NCBI GenBank assembly: GCA_021792615.1
Contig: JAJYUJ010000004.1
Location: 1 to 64,000, forward strand
DNA: 64,000 nucleotides
Reading direction: 5' to 3'
From: a bacterium
GTDB taxonomy: Bacteria; JAMCPX01
Positions 19,159-28,329 of this stretch are shown in pieces. Position 1 is the first letter of the stretch. Each line of letters starts with the position of its first letter. A program made the translations under genes and the position numbers. The notes under the pieces were generated by a model, which was not told where the DNA came from, ran no database searches, and saw nothing but the letters and a program-made list of their open reading frames with translations.

Positions 19159-19480
19159 GACCCGGAAGATGCAATAAGGAGGTTTACTTATTCGCTCAAT
19201 CCCGCGATCCACCTGAAATCTAAACATTTCCATAGAGAAACGAGATTTCAGTCCTCTGTATGTTCACCCCGTTAGAAACTCAGCAGATGATAATTTGTAC
19301 GATAATAGATTGAATGTTATTATAAAAACATCTGTATTATTCCGACATTTCTAACGGGGTTTATATGCAATTACCCTGTATGGTTTCCTCATCGGATTTT
19401 CGAAGAATACCTTTATCTGACGCGGGATTATCGCTCATTGCATAAACCTCCTTATTTTGCAAATGCATTTTTCGGGTTAA
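19159..19480. repeat. MITE-like repeat copy B (inverted relative to A, with a nested 95-bp insertion)
   Basis: gacccggaagatgcaataaggaggtttacttattcgctcaatcccgcgatcc ... cgcgggattatcgctcattgcataaacctccttattttgcaaatgcatttttcgggttaa. Confidence 0.8.
19265..19359. mobile_element. Nested small inverted-repeat insertion inside copy B
   Basis: CCCCGTTAGAAA at 19267-19278 and TTTCTAACGGGG at 19348-19359; absent from copy A, where the flanks are contiguous (ATG TT TATATGC). Confidence 0.6.
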
Positions 19481-19506
19481 CCCGGGGGACGTGTCACTCG
19501 CTTTCG

Positions 19507-20685
19507 TTATTCGAACGCCTTGATACCGGTTATGTGTTCTCCGAGTATAAGGGTGTGGATATTGTTCGTTCCTTCGTACGTATATACGCTTTCAAGGTTA
19601 TTCATGTGCCTCATGCACTGGTAATCATCGGTTATCCCGTTTGCGCCGAGAATGTCGCGGCAACTCCTTGCGATCTCGAGTGCGATTTTTACGTTGTTCA
19701 GCTTTGCAAGTGAGACATGATAATGCTTTAAACTGCCGTTGTCCTGCATTGTTCCCATACGCCATGCGAGAAGCTGTGCCTTGGTTATCTCGGATAGCAT
19801 CCATACGAGTCTCTCCTGCACGAGCTGATAGCCTGCAATGGGCTTTGAAAACTGAATCCGTTCCCTGGCGTAGCCGAGCGCCTCTTCATAGCACGCCATA
19901 GCAGCACCGAGTGCCCCCCATGCAATGCTGTACCGTGCTTGCATAAGGCAGGTTAGCGGAGATTTAAGCCCGCCCGTCTTTGGCAGGACATGGTCCCCGT
20001 CGATCTTACATTCGTCGAAGTTCAGTTCCGATGTAACCGATGCACGCATGGATAGCTTACCGTGTATGTCTTTGGCAGAAAAGCCCGGAGTGCCTTTTTC
20101 TACAAGGAACCCCTTAATGCTTTTTGGATCATCTTTGTTTGTTTTTGCCCACACGACAGCGATATCAGAAATAGAGCCGTTTGTTATCCACATCTTCGAG
20201 CCGTTCAGTATATAATGGCCGCCCGCCTTGAGTGCTGTTGTCCGCATGCCCGAAGGGTTTGAGCCGAAGTCCGGTTCCGTGAGCCCGAAGCATCCTATCT
20301 TTTGTCCACCGGCAAGCAGGGGCAGCCAGAGATTTTTCTGCTCCTCAGTGCCGAATTCATGGATAGCGGTCATCGCGAGGGAGCTCTGAACAGAGGCAAA
20401 GCTCCTCAAGCCCGAATCTCCCCGTTCAAGCTCCTGCATCATTAATCCGTATGATATGCCGCTTACCTTATTACACCCGTAGCCCTCGATACTGGCACCA
20501 AACACACCGAGTTTTCCGAGACCGGGAATAACCTCCAGAGGAAACCGCGCATCCCTGAATGACTGCCGGACCTTCGGCATAAATTCCCTGTCAACGAATT
20601 CTCTGACGCTGTGCCTGGTGAACCGTTCTTCTTCGGACAGTAAATCATCGAGTAAATAGAAGTCTGTACCATTCACTGGTTTCAC
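19507..20685 (-). CDS. Acyl-CoA dehydrogenase (glutaryl-CoA-dehydrogenase-like)
   Basis: GCFGLTEPDFGSNPSGM, NGSKMWITNGSISDIAVVWAK, YEGTNNIHTLILGEHITG. Confidence 0.88.
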   Translation of the reverse strand: MKPVNGTDFYLLDDLLSEEERFTRHSVREFVDREFMPKVRQSFRDARFPLEVIPGLGKLGVFGASIEGYGCNKVSGISYGLMMQELERGDSGLRSFASVQSSLAMTAIHEFGTEEQKNLWLPLLAGGQKIGCFGLTEPDFGSNPSGMRTTALKAGGHYILNGSKMWITNGSISDIAVVWAKTNKDDPKSIKGFLVEKGTPGFSAKDIHGKLSMRASVTSELNFDECKIDGDHVLPKTGGLKSPLTCLMQARYSIAWGALGAAMACYEEALGYARERIQFSKPIAGYQLVQERLVWMLSEITKAQLLAWRMGTMQDNGSLKHYHVSLAKLNNVKIALEIARSCRDILGANGITDDYQCMRHMNNLESVYTYEGTNNIHTLILGEHITGIKAFE

Positions 20686-20696
20686 TGAATCTCCCG

Positions 20697-21206
20697 CTAA
20701 AGTATTTCAACGATACAAATAATGAGCATGATGATGGCGATGAGGCCTTTAAAGATTGTGCCTTTCAGCCTTCCTATTGCAGAAACCCAGCCTTTGTGTG
20801 CCGCATCAAGTGCGTGTCTGCTTTCCATGATTGATACTGCAAAGGCACCGGTGAAAGTCCCCAATGCAGCGCCGATAAGCGCGCCGATACCGAGCAAGAA
20901 AGGGGCCAGAATGACAGACCCGGCAATACCGCCTATTATTGAGATGATAACGGCCTTCCGGGACACGCCGGCCTTTGCCGCATCTTTTATCCCGAACAAG
21001 AGTTCTCCCAGTTCACCCAGGAGCGTAAGGATTGCTAAAACGATCACCGTTGTCCAGCCGATATACTGTGCCTTTGTTATCAGGACGAAGAGCAGTACGG
21101 CGATGAAAGATATCAGGGTTCCGGGCATGCCGAACACAATCGAGAGTGTCGACAGGATCATAATGGAGAAAAGGAGTATCGTTAAGAATATATGGAGTGC
21201 TGTCAT
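20697..21206 (-). CDS. DUF456 family membrane protein
   Basis: Gly-rich TM pattern LGELGELLFGIKDAAKAGVSRKAVIISIIGGIAGSV. Confidence 0.75.
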   Translation of the reverse strand: MTALHIFLTILLFSIMILSTLSIVFGMPGTLISFIAVLLFVLITKAQYIGWTTVIVLAILTLLGELGELLFGIKDAAKAGVSRKAVIISIIGGIAGSVILAPFLLGIGALIGAALGTFTGAFAVSIMESRHALDAAHKGWVSAIGRLKGTIFKGLIAIIMLIICIVEIL

Positions 21207-22048
21207 AGCTGCACCGTTCTTCTTCCCGTGTTGCCGAGCAGCCGTATGATCTGGGTAATGGTTTTTTTTATTACTTTTCTTTCAACGACCATATCGATCA
21301 TCCCGTGTTCAAGCAGGAACTCTGCCCTCTGGAAACCTTCCGGTAATTTTTGCCCGATGGTGTCTGATATAACCCTTGGTCCTGCAAATCCGATTAATGC
21401 CTTTGGTTCGGCAATGATAATGTCTGCTATACTTGCAAAGCTTGCGGCAACCCCTCCGGTCGTGGGGTCCGTAAGCAGGGCCATATAAAGAGATTTGCTG
21501 CCGTTTAATCTGCTCAAGGCTGCGTTCGTTTTCGCCATCTGTAAAAGTGAAAAAATGCCTTCCTGCATCCTTGCTCCTCCGGAGGATGTCACGATAAGGA
21601 GATTAGATTGTTCTTCTGCCGTTTTTTCTATCAATCGCGTGATTTTTTCTCCCACAACGCTGCCCATACTCCCGCCCATAAAATTAAAGTCAAAAATACC
21701 GATATGAACGAACAACTCGTTTATCAAACCATATCCTGTAACAATAGCGTCTTTTTTACCGGTTTGTTTCTGGGTCTCCTTGAGCTTATCCCTGTACCTT
21801 GTTCTGTCCTTGAAATCCAGAGGGTCGATCGATTCGATATCCGGCCATAACTCGTGAAAGCTGTTTTGATCGATGAGTATGTTTATCCATTCCTCCGAGG
21901 ATAATCTAAAATGGTAATTGCATTTCGGGCAGACCTTGAGATTTTTTTCCACCTCTTTTTTGTAGATGATCTCGCCGCAGTTGTTGCATTTTATCCATAG
22001 ACCGTCGAGGCTGTTTTTTGTTTTATTGTCCGAACCGAATAGTGGCAT
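21203..22048 (-). CDS. accD: Acetyl-CoA carboxylase carboxyltransferase subunit beta
   Basis: Zn ribbon CNNCGEIIYKKEVEKNLKVCPKC; SSGGARMQEGIFSLLQMAKT; ALIGFAGPRVI. Confidence 0.95.
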   Translation of the reverse strand: MPLFGSDNKTKNSLDGLWIKCNNCGEIIYKKEVEKNLKVCPKCNYHFRLSSEEWINILIDQNSFHELWPDIESIDPLDFKDRTRYRDKLKETQKQTGKKDAIVTGYGLINELFVHIGIFDFNFMGGSMGSVVGEKITRLIEKTAEEQSNLLIVTSSGGARMQEGIFSLLQMAKTNAALSRLNGSKSLYMALLTDPTTGGVAASFASIADIIIAEPKALIGFAGPRVISDTIGQKLPEGFQRAEFLLEHGMIDMVVERKVIKKTITQIIRLLGNTGRRTVQL

Positions 22049-22822
22049 TTATATGGTTATGACCTGATTAAGTTTTACGGCTTCTATGTGCGGCAGGTGC
22101 TGTTGTTTCAGCTCTTTGACAATCCGTTTATAGAACTGCGGTTTTATGTGATAGACGTATATCATGGTGTCCCTCCCGATTTTTTTTATTTCATCTCTCA
22201 GCAGTGCCGGGGTAAGATGTTTTGAAAGGAGTGCGAGCTCTTTTTTTTCCGTCGGATAAGAACATTCTATAAAAACCGCTTTCAGGTTGTTTTTCTTTGC
22301 TGCTAATTCCCATATCCTTTCCGTGGGTGCCGTGTCAGAGCTGAATACGACGCTGTTGCTACCGTCGTCTATCAGTACACCGGCTGCGGGAACGGTATGG
22401 TTCACCATACAGAGCGTAATCTCCAAACCATTGATGACAACCGTATTCTCGCTTTCGACTTCCTGCATCGTTATTACAGGGTTGCTCTTGTTCGGAAGTT
22501 CTGTAAAATCAGGCCATATATGCCAGTTCAGCAGGTGCTGTTTTATGCTTTTTAAGACTACGGGCATACCGTAGAGCATAAAACCTTTCCCATTTGAACC
22601 GATTACATTATCAGCGAGAAAGAGAGTGTCGCGGGAATGATCGGCATGTGCATGCGTGAGTATGACATGCTCTATTGCGAGCTGCTCTTTCAGATTGAGA
22701 ACGCCGGTGACGGCACCTGCATCGAGGATGATTCTCTTATTTATCAAAAATGAGGTCGTCCTGAAATCCGGTAATTCCCCGCCATGACAACCAAGTACCC
22801 TTATCTTCATATCGCCTCTCAT
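22049..22822 (-). CDS. Metallo-beta-lactamase-fold hydrolase, possible class II cyclic-nucleotide phosphodiesterase
   Basis: THAHADHSRD metal-binding motif; neighbour encodes a cNMP-binding protein. Confidence 0.75.
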   Translation of the reverse strand: MRGDMKIRVLGCHGGELPDFRTTSFLINKRIILDAGAVTGVLNLKEQLAIEHVILTHAHADHSRDTLFLADNVIGSNGKGFMLYGMPVVLKSIKQHLLNWHIWPDFTELPNKSNPVITMQEVESENTVVINGLEITLCMVNHTVPAAGVLIDDGSNSVVFSSDTAPTERIWELAAKKNNLKAVFIECSYPTEKKELALLSKHLTPALLRDEIKKIGRDTMIYVYHIKPQFYKRIVKELKQQHLPHIEAVKLNQVITI

Positions 22823-22828
22823 TCCCCC

Positions 22829-23470
22829 TTACATTCCTTCAAACTGTTCTTTCATAACAAGATAATCAAGATATTTTTTCAGATTATCCGTATTCCTGAC
22901 CAGTATGCCGTTGTTTGTCAGCTCTATGAGCCTGTTTTTTGCAAGCTTTTCTATGATCTCGTTTACCTTGTTTTTCTCAAGCCCTGTCGTGACCGACATT
23001 TTTTCGACGTCCGTTTTTAAGAATATCCCGGTATCTATTTTTGTACCGCTTTCTGACAGTTTCAGTAAGGTTACGATGATTCTCTGGTTTGAATCTTTTA
23101 TCATAAGGTTGGCTATCTGGACATCCGCGTCTTCAAGCCTCTTGGCAAGTATTCTTATTATTCTTATTGCTATCTCTGCATTGCTCCGCATCATGGTATC
23201 GAAAGTACTGTTGTTAATGACCATGATCTTTGCGTCTTCGACGACTTCTGCACTTGCGGATCTCGGCTTTTTATTCAAGAGGGACATTTCTCCGAAGAAA
23301 TCGGACTGCCCGAGGAGTGCGAGTATCTTTTCTACGCCTCCAATCTCTTTGAATATTTTTACCTTTCCATTATTGATGATGTACATTTCTTCGCCCGTAT
23401 CGCCCTCGCGGAACAGTATTGTGCCTTTGGGAAATAACTTGCCAAATCTTTTAAATAGTTCTTCTTCCAT
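22829..23470 (-). CDS. CRP/FNR-type cyclic-nucleotide-binding transcriptional regulator
   Basis: FREGDTGEEMYIINNGKVKIF, FFGEMSLLNKKPRSASA cNMP-binding motifs plus C-terminal winged helix. Confidence 0.85.
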   Translation of the reverse strand: MEEELFKRFGKLFPKGTILFREGDTGEEMYIINNGKVKIFKEIGGVEKILALLGQSDFFGEMSLLNKKPRSASAEVVEDAKIMVINNSTFDTMMRSNAEIAIRIIRILAKRLEDADVQIANLMIKDSNQRIIVTLLKLSESGTKIDTGIFLKTDVEKMSVTTGLEKNKVNEIIEKLAKNRLIELTNNGILVRNTDNLKKYLDYLVMKEQFEGM

Positions 23471-23566
23471 AAAGACTCCTTATCGAGGTTATGCATAGAC
23501 AGGGGTAATACCTGTCCATCGCGTGATTGTGTATTTCATAGCACACTTGGGGCATCGTGTGCAAAG

Positions 23567-24868
23567 TTAGTGTTCAAGCCTCGGCACGACATATTTTGCA
23601 TAAAGGTACGAGAGGATAAAGCCCGAGACAAACAGGAGTGCAACATACTTTGAAGATGATGCAAGAATGCCGACCGTGAGCAGCAGGAACACTAAACCGG
23701 TAAACAAAGGAACGATGATCCCTCCTTTTACCCTGAAGATGCGGGCTGTGTCCTTTTCCCTGTACCTCAGCGAAATGACCGAAAATGAGATGATGGCATA
23801 CATGAGTGTTTCTATGGATGCTGCCACAAGAATGGGGACAAGGAAAGCCTTTGGATGATAGGCAATGGTAACCGAAAAGACGGCTATGATCGAAAATACG
23901 ATGAGGAGTGCGATCCACGGGGTAAAGTATTTTGGGTGCAGCTTGCTCATAAACTTCGGGAAGCTTCCTTCCCGCGCGAGTGCATAAAGGAGCCTCGAGT
24001 TTCCCATGACGCCTGCGTTAAAAGAAGTCATGGTTGCAAGGAAGCTGATACCGGCCATGATATAAAGCCCGGTTTTTCCTGCAAGTGTTTGTCCGAAGAT
24101 CAGGTGCGGGATCGGTGAATGGACAGCCTGGCTGAGTGGTAATATACCCATCGTGGCGTAGGCAAAGAGCGCAAACGTTACCGTCAGCAGTCCTACGGAT
24201 ATGGGCAGGGAGTATGAAAGTACTGATTTGCCGGAGGCCACCTCTTCTGCAAGTGGTGTCGTCCATTCAAAGCCTGTATAAACGAATATGGCTGTTGCAA
24301 CAGCAGTACCGAACCCCCCGATTCCTGACGGCGCAAAGGGTACGGATGCAACGCTGAAGCGTGATGAGAATATCGCATAAACAGACAATCCTATGATGCC
24401 CGCAAACATCACGTACGTAAGTATGTCCTGTAGTGCGCCTGCTATCTCGACACCGAGGATGTTCATAACGATGGCGACGATGAGGAATATGAGTACCCAG
24501 AGCCGTGCCGACAGGGCGGGGGACAGGGCGTGGAGTACGGCGGAGAATATATACGTTTCGGCCGAAGCTATAATTATGGAAAAGAACACATAGAAGATCG
24601 TTATCGTGAGTGAAGGGGTATCGCCGAAGGCCTTTTTCGTATAGACCCGCACACCGGCTGCAGTTGGATACATGCCTGCAAGTTCCGCAAAAGAAAGGGC
24701 GACCAGGCCCGTAACAAGACCGGCACCTATAATCACAAATACGATTGCCCATCCACCGACCTGAGAGGCGGCCTTTATCAGTGCGGGAAAATCGCTCGAT
24801 GCAAGTGCGATGCCCGCACTCGCCGATACGAGCGTTCTCATGTGAAGAGCTTTTTTCAGCTGCGGCAT
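23567..24868 (-). CDS. APC-family amino acid permease
   Basis: Multiple TM segments, SASAGIALASSDFPALIKAA ... AELAGMYPTAAGVRVYTKKAFG. Confidence 0.85.
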   Translation of the reverse strand: MPQLKKALHMRTLVSASAGIALASSDFPALIKAASQVGGWAIVFVIIGAGLVTGLVALSFAELAGMYPTAAGVRVYTKKAFGDTPSLTITIFYVFFSIIIASAETYIFSAVLHALSPALSARLWVLIFLIVAIVMNILGVEIAGALQDILTYVMFAGIIGLSVYAIFSSRFSVASVPFAPSGIGGFGTAVATAIFVYTGFEWTTPLAEEVASGKSVLSYSLPISVGLLTVTFALFAYATMGILPLSQAVHSPIPHLIFGQTLAGKTGLYIMAGISFLATMTSFNAGVMGNSRLLYALAREGSFPKFMSKLHPKYFTPWIALLIVFSIIAVFSVTIAYHPKAFLVPILVAASIETLMYAIISFSVISLRYREKDTARIFRVKGGIIVPLFTGLVFLLLTVGILASSSKYVALLFVSGFILSYLYAKYVVPRLEH

Positions 24869-24870
24869 GG

Positions 24871-25224
24871 CTATTTCCAGACAATATCGACTATGGAGTC
24901 AAGGACCATCTGGTCCTTTTGTGAGGCGAATACCTTTAAGGTGCCGTCAAGATACAGCCTCGAGGGGTTCGCCTTGCCGGTAAAGATATCATTGATGACG
25001 TCCGCGTTTGCGGATAAGGTTATGTCCGCATTCGGAGTGTCCTCGAGTTTCACGTCAACCACCGACCCTTTCTCTATCTTCAGGGTAGCAACAGTTTCAG
25101 GGTCTTTTGTCTTGACGACCATGAGCTTTGACCAACCCTTCAGGATCTTCTTCAAGGTCATGTTTTCATTGACTTTTTTTACAAATGTATTGAGCGTGTT
25201 TATCAGTGTTTCCAATGCGACCAT
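24871..25224 (-). CDS. SCP2 sterol-binding domain-like protein
   Basis: Small protein with DITLSANADVINDIFTGKANPSRLYLDGTLKV pattern. Confidence 0.65.
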   Translation of the reverse strand: MVALETLINTLNTFVKKVNENMTLKKILKGWSKLMVVKTKDPETVATLKIEKGSVVDVKLEDTPNADITLSANADVINDIFTGKANPSRLYLDGTLKVFASQKDQMVLDSIVDIVWK

Positions 25225-25233
25225 GATACCTCC

Positions 25234-26340
25234 TTACATCTCTTCAATTTCGATATCCCGTTTTTTCAGTTCTTCTATAAAGTGTTCCGGCTGTATGCAT
25301 GCTTCTGCAGGGATTACGCCGGCCTGCTTGATCATGCCCTTCGCCATCATCTGTGCCCCGATGGATGCCGGTATGCCGGTCAGCCTGCTCATACTATCGA
25401 TGGCGCCCCATGAGTATGTTTTTGGTTTACCGCCTTTGGTCCCGTGAACGTTAACGCGCAGCCCCGATACCGGCAGGGGCTTGTCCTTGGAGCCGAATAT
25501 GTTCGAAAGCACAACGAGGTCTCCGCTCAGAAATTCGCTGACTGCATGGAGCTTCTTTTCCGTTGATACTGCATCGGTATCAACGAGGAACTTGCCGAGC
25601 TTGTTTATGTCCTTAGGGAGCAGGGTACCTTTTAAGGTAACATTGCATACGCCCTTGATATACCGTGGTATGGTAACGGGCTCGGGATGTCCCACGTAAT
25701 AGGCATTTTGTATGCCTATTGGATCCGGGAACTTTACGTCTTCATTGCCCGACAAAGCATTCACGTCGATCCACTGGTGGTCTTCATAGCTCGGTGCCGT
25801 GCCCTGGATTACATGGAACACGTGCTTTGTGACGGCAAGCCCTTCGGAATCGGCAATAGAACCTACCCAGTAAATATTGATTGATTCAACCGTATCGAGT
25901 TTATCGGCTCCGTATCGCGCGAGCACGTTTGTTATGCCGGGCGTCCAGCCCATACCTATCAAGGCTGTGACGTTGTTTGAACGCGCCATATCGCTGTACG
26001 AGAGCGCACGTTCGGTCGCATCGTGGTCATCGCATATATCAACATAACCGGTTCCGGCTTCAATCGCCAGGGGCAGTATGACCTTTTCGTATTTGTAAAA
26101 AGGTCCGACACAGTTGACAACGACAGTTGCGCCTTTCAGTATCCTCAGGACATCGTCGCGTTTATTCACATCGCACGGTTCGATCGCAATATTGGGAAGG
26201 CCTATCGATTTTGCCTTTTTCTCTGCCACATCTTTTCTGAGATCAACGATGATAACCTTGCTCTCAGGTGAGGACCGGGCAAGGTCGACAACAACCTCGC
26301 TCCCCATATCTCCAGCGCCACCGAGTACGACAAATTTCAT
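25234..26340 (-). CDS. Saccharopine dehydrogenase-like NAD(P)-binding protein
   Basis: VVLGGAGDMGSEVVVDLA, VVNCVGPFYKYEKVILPLAIEAGTGYVDICDD, GWTPGITN. Confidence 0.82.
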   Translation of the reverse strand: MKFVVLGGAGDMGSEVVVDLARSSPESKVIIVDLRKDVAEKKAKSIGLPNIAIEPCDVNKRDDVLRILKGATVVVNCVGPFYKYEKVILPLAIEAGTGYVDICDDHDATERALSYSDMARSNNVTALIGMGWTPGITNVLARYGADKLDTVESINIYWVGSIADSEGLAVTKHVFHVIQGTAPSYEDHQWIDVNALSGNEDVKFPDPIGIQNAYYVGHPEPVTIPRYIKGVCNVTLKGTLLPKDINKLGKFLVDTDAVSTEKKLHAVSEFLSGDLVVLSNIFGSKDKPLPVSGLRVNVHGTKGGKPKTYSWGAIDSMSRLTGIPASIGAQMMAKGMIKQAGVIPAEACIQPEHFIEELKKRDIEIEEM

Positions 26341-26638
26341 ACAGCCTCCTTTTGTGAGTGAGCCATATTCATGGTTTGCAGTGTATCATATTCCTTACCA
26401 TCTCTGTGGCAGGGAAGGCAATATAATTTTAAGGCTCTTTCTCATAGAGTGCGGGAGCGGCTTGGATAAATCTCCCTCCTCCGCCAAAAAAGAGAAGTGA
26501 TGTCATACCGTATGGCACCGTTTGTTACCAGAGGGTATCTCCGGCATATCATAGAAAACTCTTTGCACCGTATCATATTGATGCTATGAACCATATTCAG
26601 GATAAGAATCAGACCCGATTTCCCTATAAGGAGGATTT

Positions 26639-28306
26639 ATGAAAATAAGGTTTATAATCACGGCGGGTTTAATCGCTTCTCTGATGACCGCTTGTTCCAG
26701 CAGCAGTACAACGCAATCTTCACCGGTTCAGCTAAAACATTACGAGACACCGACAACATTTACCGTTCCTCCAAATCCTGTTTTGAGTACTCAAACTCCG
26801 GCATCGTTGGATTATGCAGTATTTACCCGGTATTATTACAAACCGGAACCTGCACAACTCAAGGCAATCCTCGTGCTCATGCCCGGGCTTTTGGGAGGCG
26901 CCGGTGATTTTGATACCATGGCGAAGACTATAGTCCAGATGGGAAAGGGCGATATCGAGGTGTGGACTGTCGACCGCCGCTCCGTACTCCTGAATGATTT
27001 TACCGGCATACAGGCTGCATGGAACAACCATGACCCCTCTCTTGCCTTAGGCTATTATTTCAGCGGGGTATCGATTGACGGTAAAACCTTTGCAGGCGTG
27101 CCGCCCACAACATCGGTATCCTACATGTCTGAATGGGGGCTTGATATGACCTTGCGGGACCTCAATACCATCATATCGCTTATTCCCCGGCAATACCGCA
27201 AGACAAATGTGTTCCTCGGAGGCCATTCTCTTGGTGCATGGATTGCACAGGATTATGCAGGCTATGAGTTCAGCGATCCGGTAAATTCTCCGGAACCTGG
27301 GTATGATAACATCGCAGGTGTTATCCTGCTTGACGGCGGAGGCTCCGGTCTGATGCAGACCGTGACAGCGTCGCAGTACCTCTCAGGTACCGGCATGTCC
27401 GAGAACATATCCGGAATGAATTTTACCATGCCGAGCCTGGGTCAGATCCGGCAGAATCCGGCTAATGTCATGGTCGTGAGCCTGATTGGCTCTGCTATGG
27501 GCTCGCTGGGTGCTGCTGTAGAATCCATGTTGTTGAACATGTTCACCTTTGTTCAGATCGAGGGCATGTATGCATTGCTTCAACCCAACCAGTTGTCGCC
27601 CATGCTGCGGATTCCCCAGTTCAGCCTGATTGCCACAGCCCTGCTGGGCAATACCCAGTTCAAGGCAACGAACCAGGCAATGCTCGGATTTGCAATGGAC
27701 CGCAATTTTAACCCGATCAGCATCATGTCTGCAACCCTGGGCAGCCCGAACGGTCCTTTAACATCAATGCCGAGCATGTTCTTCCCCGGCATTACTATTT
27801 CAGAGCCTACGGACAAAGGAACCATGACTTACACATGGAACAGCCAGAACCATATAACAAGCATCACAGACCTCGCGGCCGTGCTTTCAAATACCTCTAC
27901 GACCATGTCCGAGCGGTATTTCCCGACCCGGTTGCTGCTGGACACCATGGTCATGGGGAGCGATTACGGGCCCACGCAAACAACCGATTGGAGATATCAG
28001 CAGGGCATGCATGTACTCTACACGCCAAAGATGGATGCACCGGTCATTGCATTCGGCGGAGGCGCCGGTGTCGAGCAGACTTCAACCGATTTTTATCAGT
28101 ACAGAGATCTGCTCCCGCCTGCACGCAATTGCAGCGGGCAGCCGCGGACAGCGTGCGGTTTCGACATTCATATCATGCCGGATTATACACATCTCGATGT
28201 TTTACTCTCCGATCCGGCATTAACCGGCAATAATGTCGATGCGATGATTTATAACTGGATCATGAGCCATACAACCGGGACGATCCCTGCGTCCGCTTTG
28301 CCATAA
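26639..28306 (+). CDS. Predicted lipoprotein with alpha/beta-hydrolase fold
   Basis: IASLMTACSSSS lipobox; LGGHSLGAWIAQDYAG nucleophile elbow. Confidence 0.8.
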   Translation: MKIRFIITAGLIASLMTACSSSSTTQSSPVQLKHYETPTTFTVPPNPVLSTQTPASLDYAVFTRYYYKPEPAQLKAILVLMPGLLGGAGDFDTMAKTIVQMGKGDIEVWTVDRRSVLLNDFTGIQAAWNNHDPSLALGYYFSGVSIDGKTFAGVPPTTSVSYMSEWGLDMTLRDLNTIISLIPRQYRKTNVFLGGHSLGAWIAQDYAGYEFSDPVNSPEPGYDNIAGVILLDGGGSGLMQTVTASQYLSGTGMSENISGMNFTMPSLGQIRQNPANVMVVSLIGSAMGSLGAAVESMLLNMFTFVQIEGMYALLQPNQLSPMLRIPQFSLIATALLGNTQFKATNQAMLGFAMDRNFNPISIMSATLGSPNGPLTSMPSMFFPGITISEPTDKGTMTYTWNSQNHITSITDLAAVLSNTSTTMSERYFPTRLLLDTMVMGSDYGPTQTTDWRYQQGMHVLYTPKMDAPVIAFGGGAGVEQTSTDFYQYRDLLPPARNCSGQPRTACGFDIHIMPDYTHLDVLLSDPALTGNNVDAMIYNWIMSHTTGTIPASALP

Positions 28307-28329
28307 ACGGGGGGAATGCAGTTTTCGGA

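Noticed and set aside
24267-24884. 205-aa antisense/alternate-frame ORF overlapping the permease
   Set aside because: Cys/Arg-rich translation with no domain pattern; shadow frame of the APC permease.
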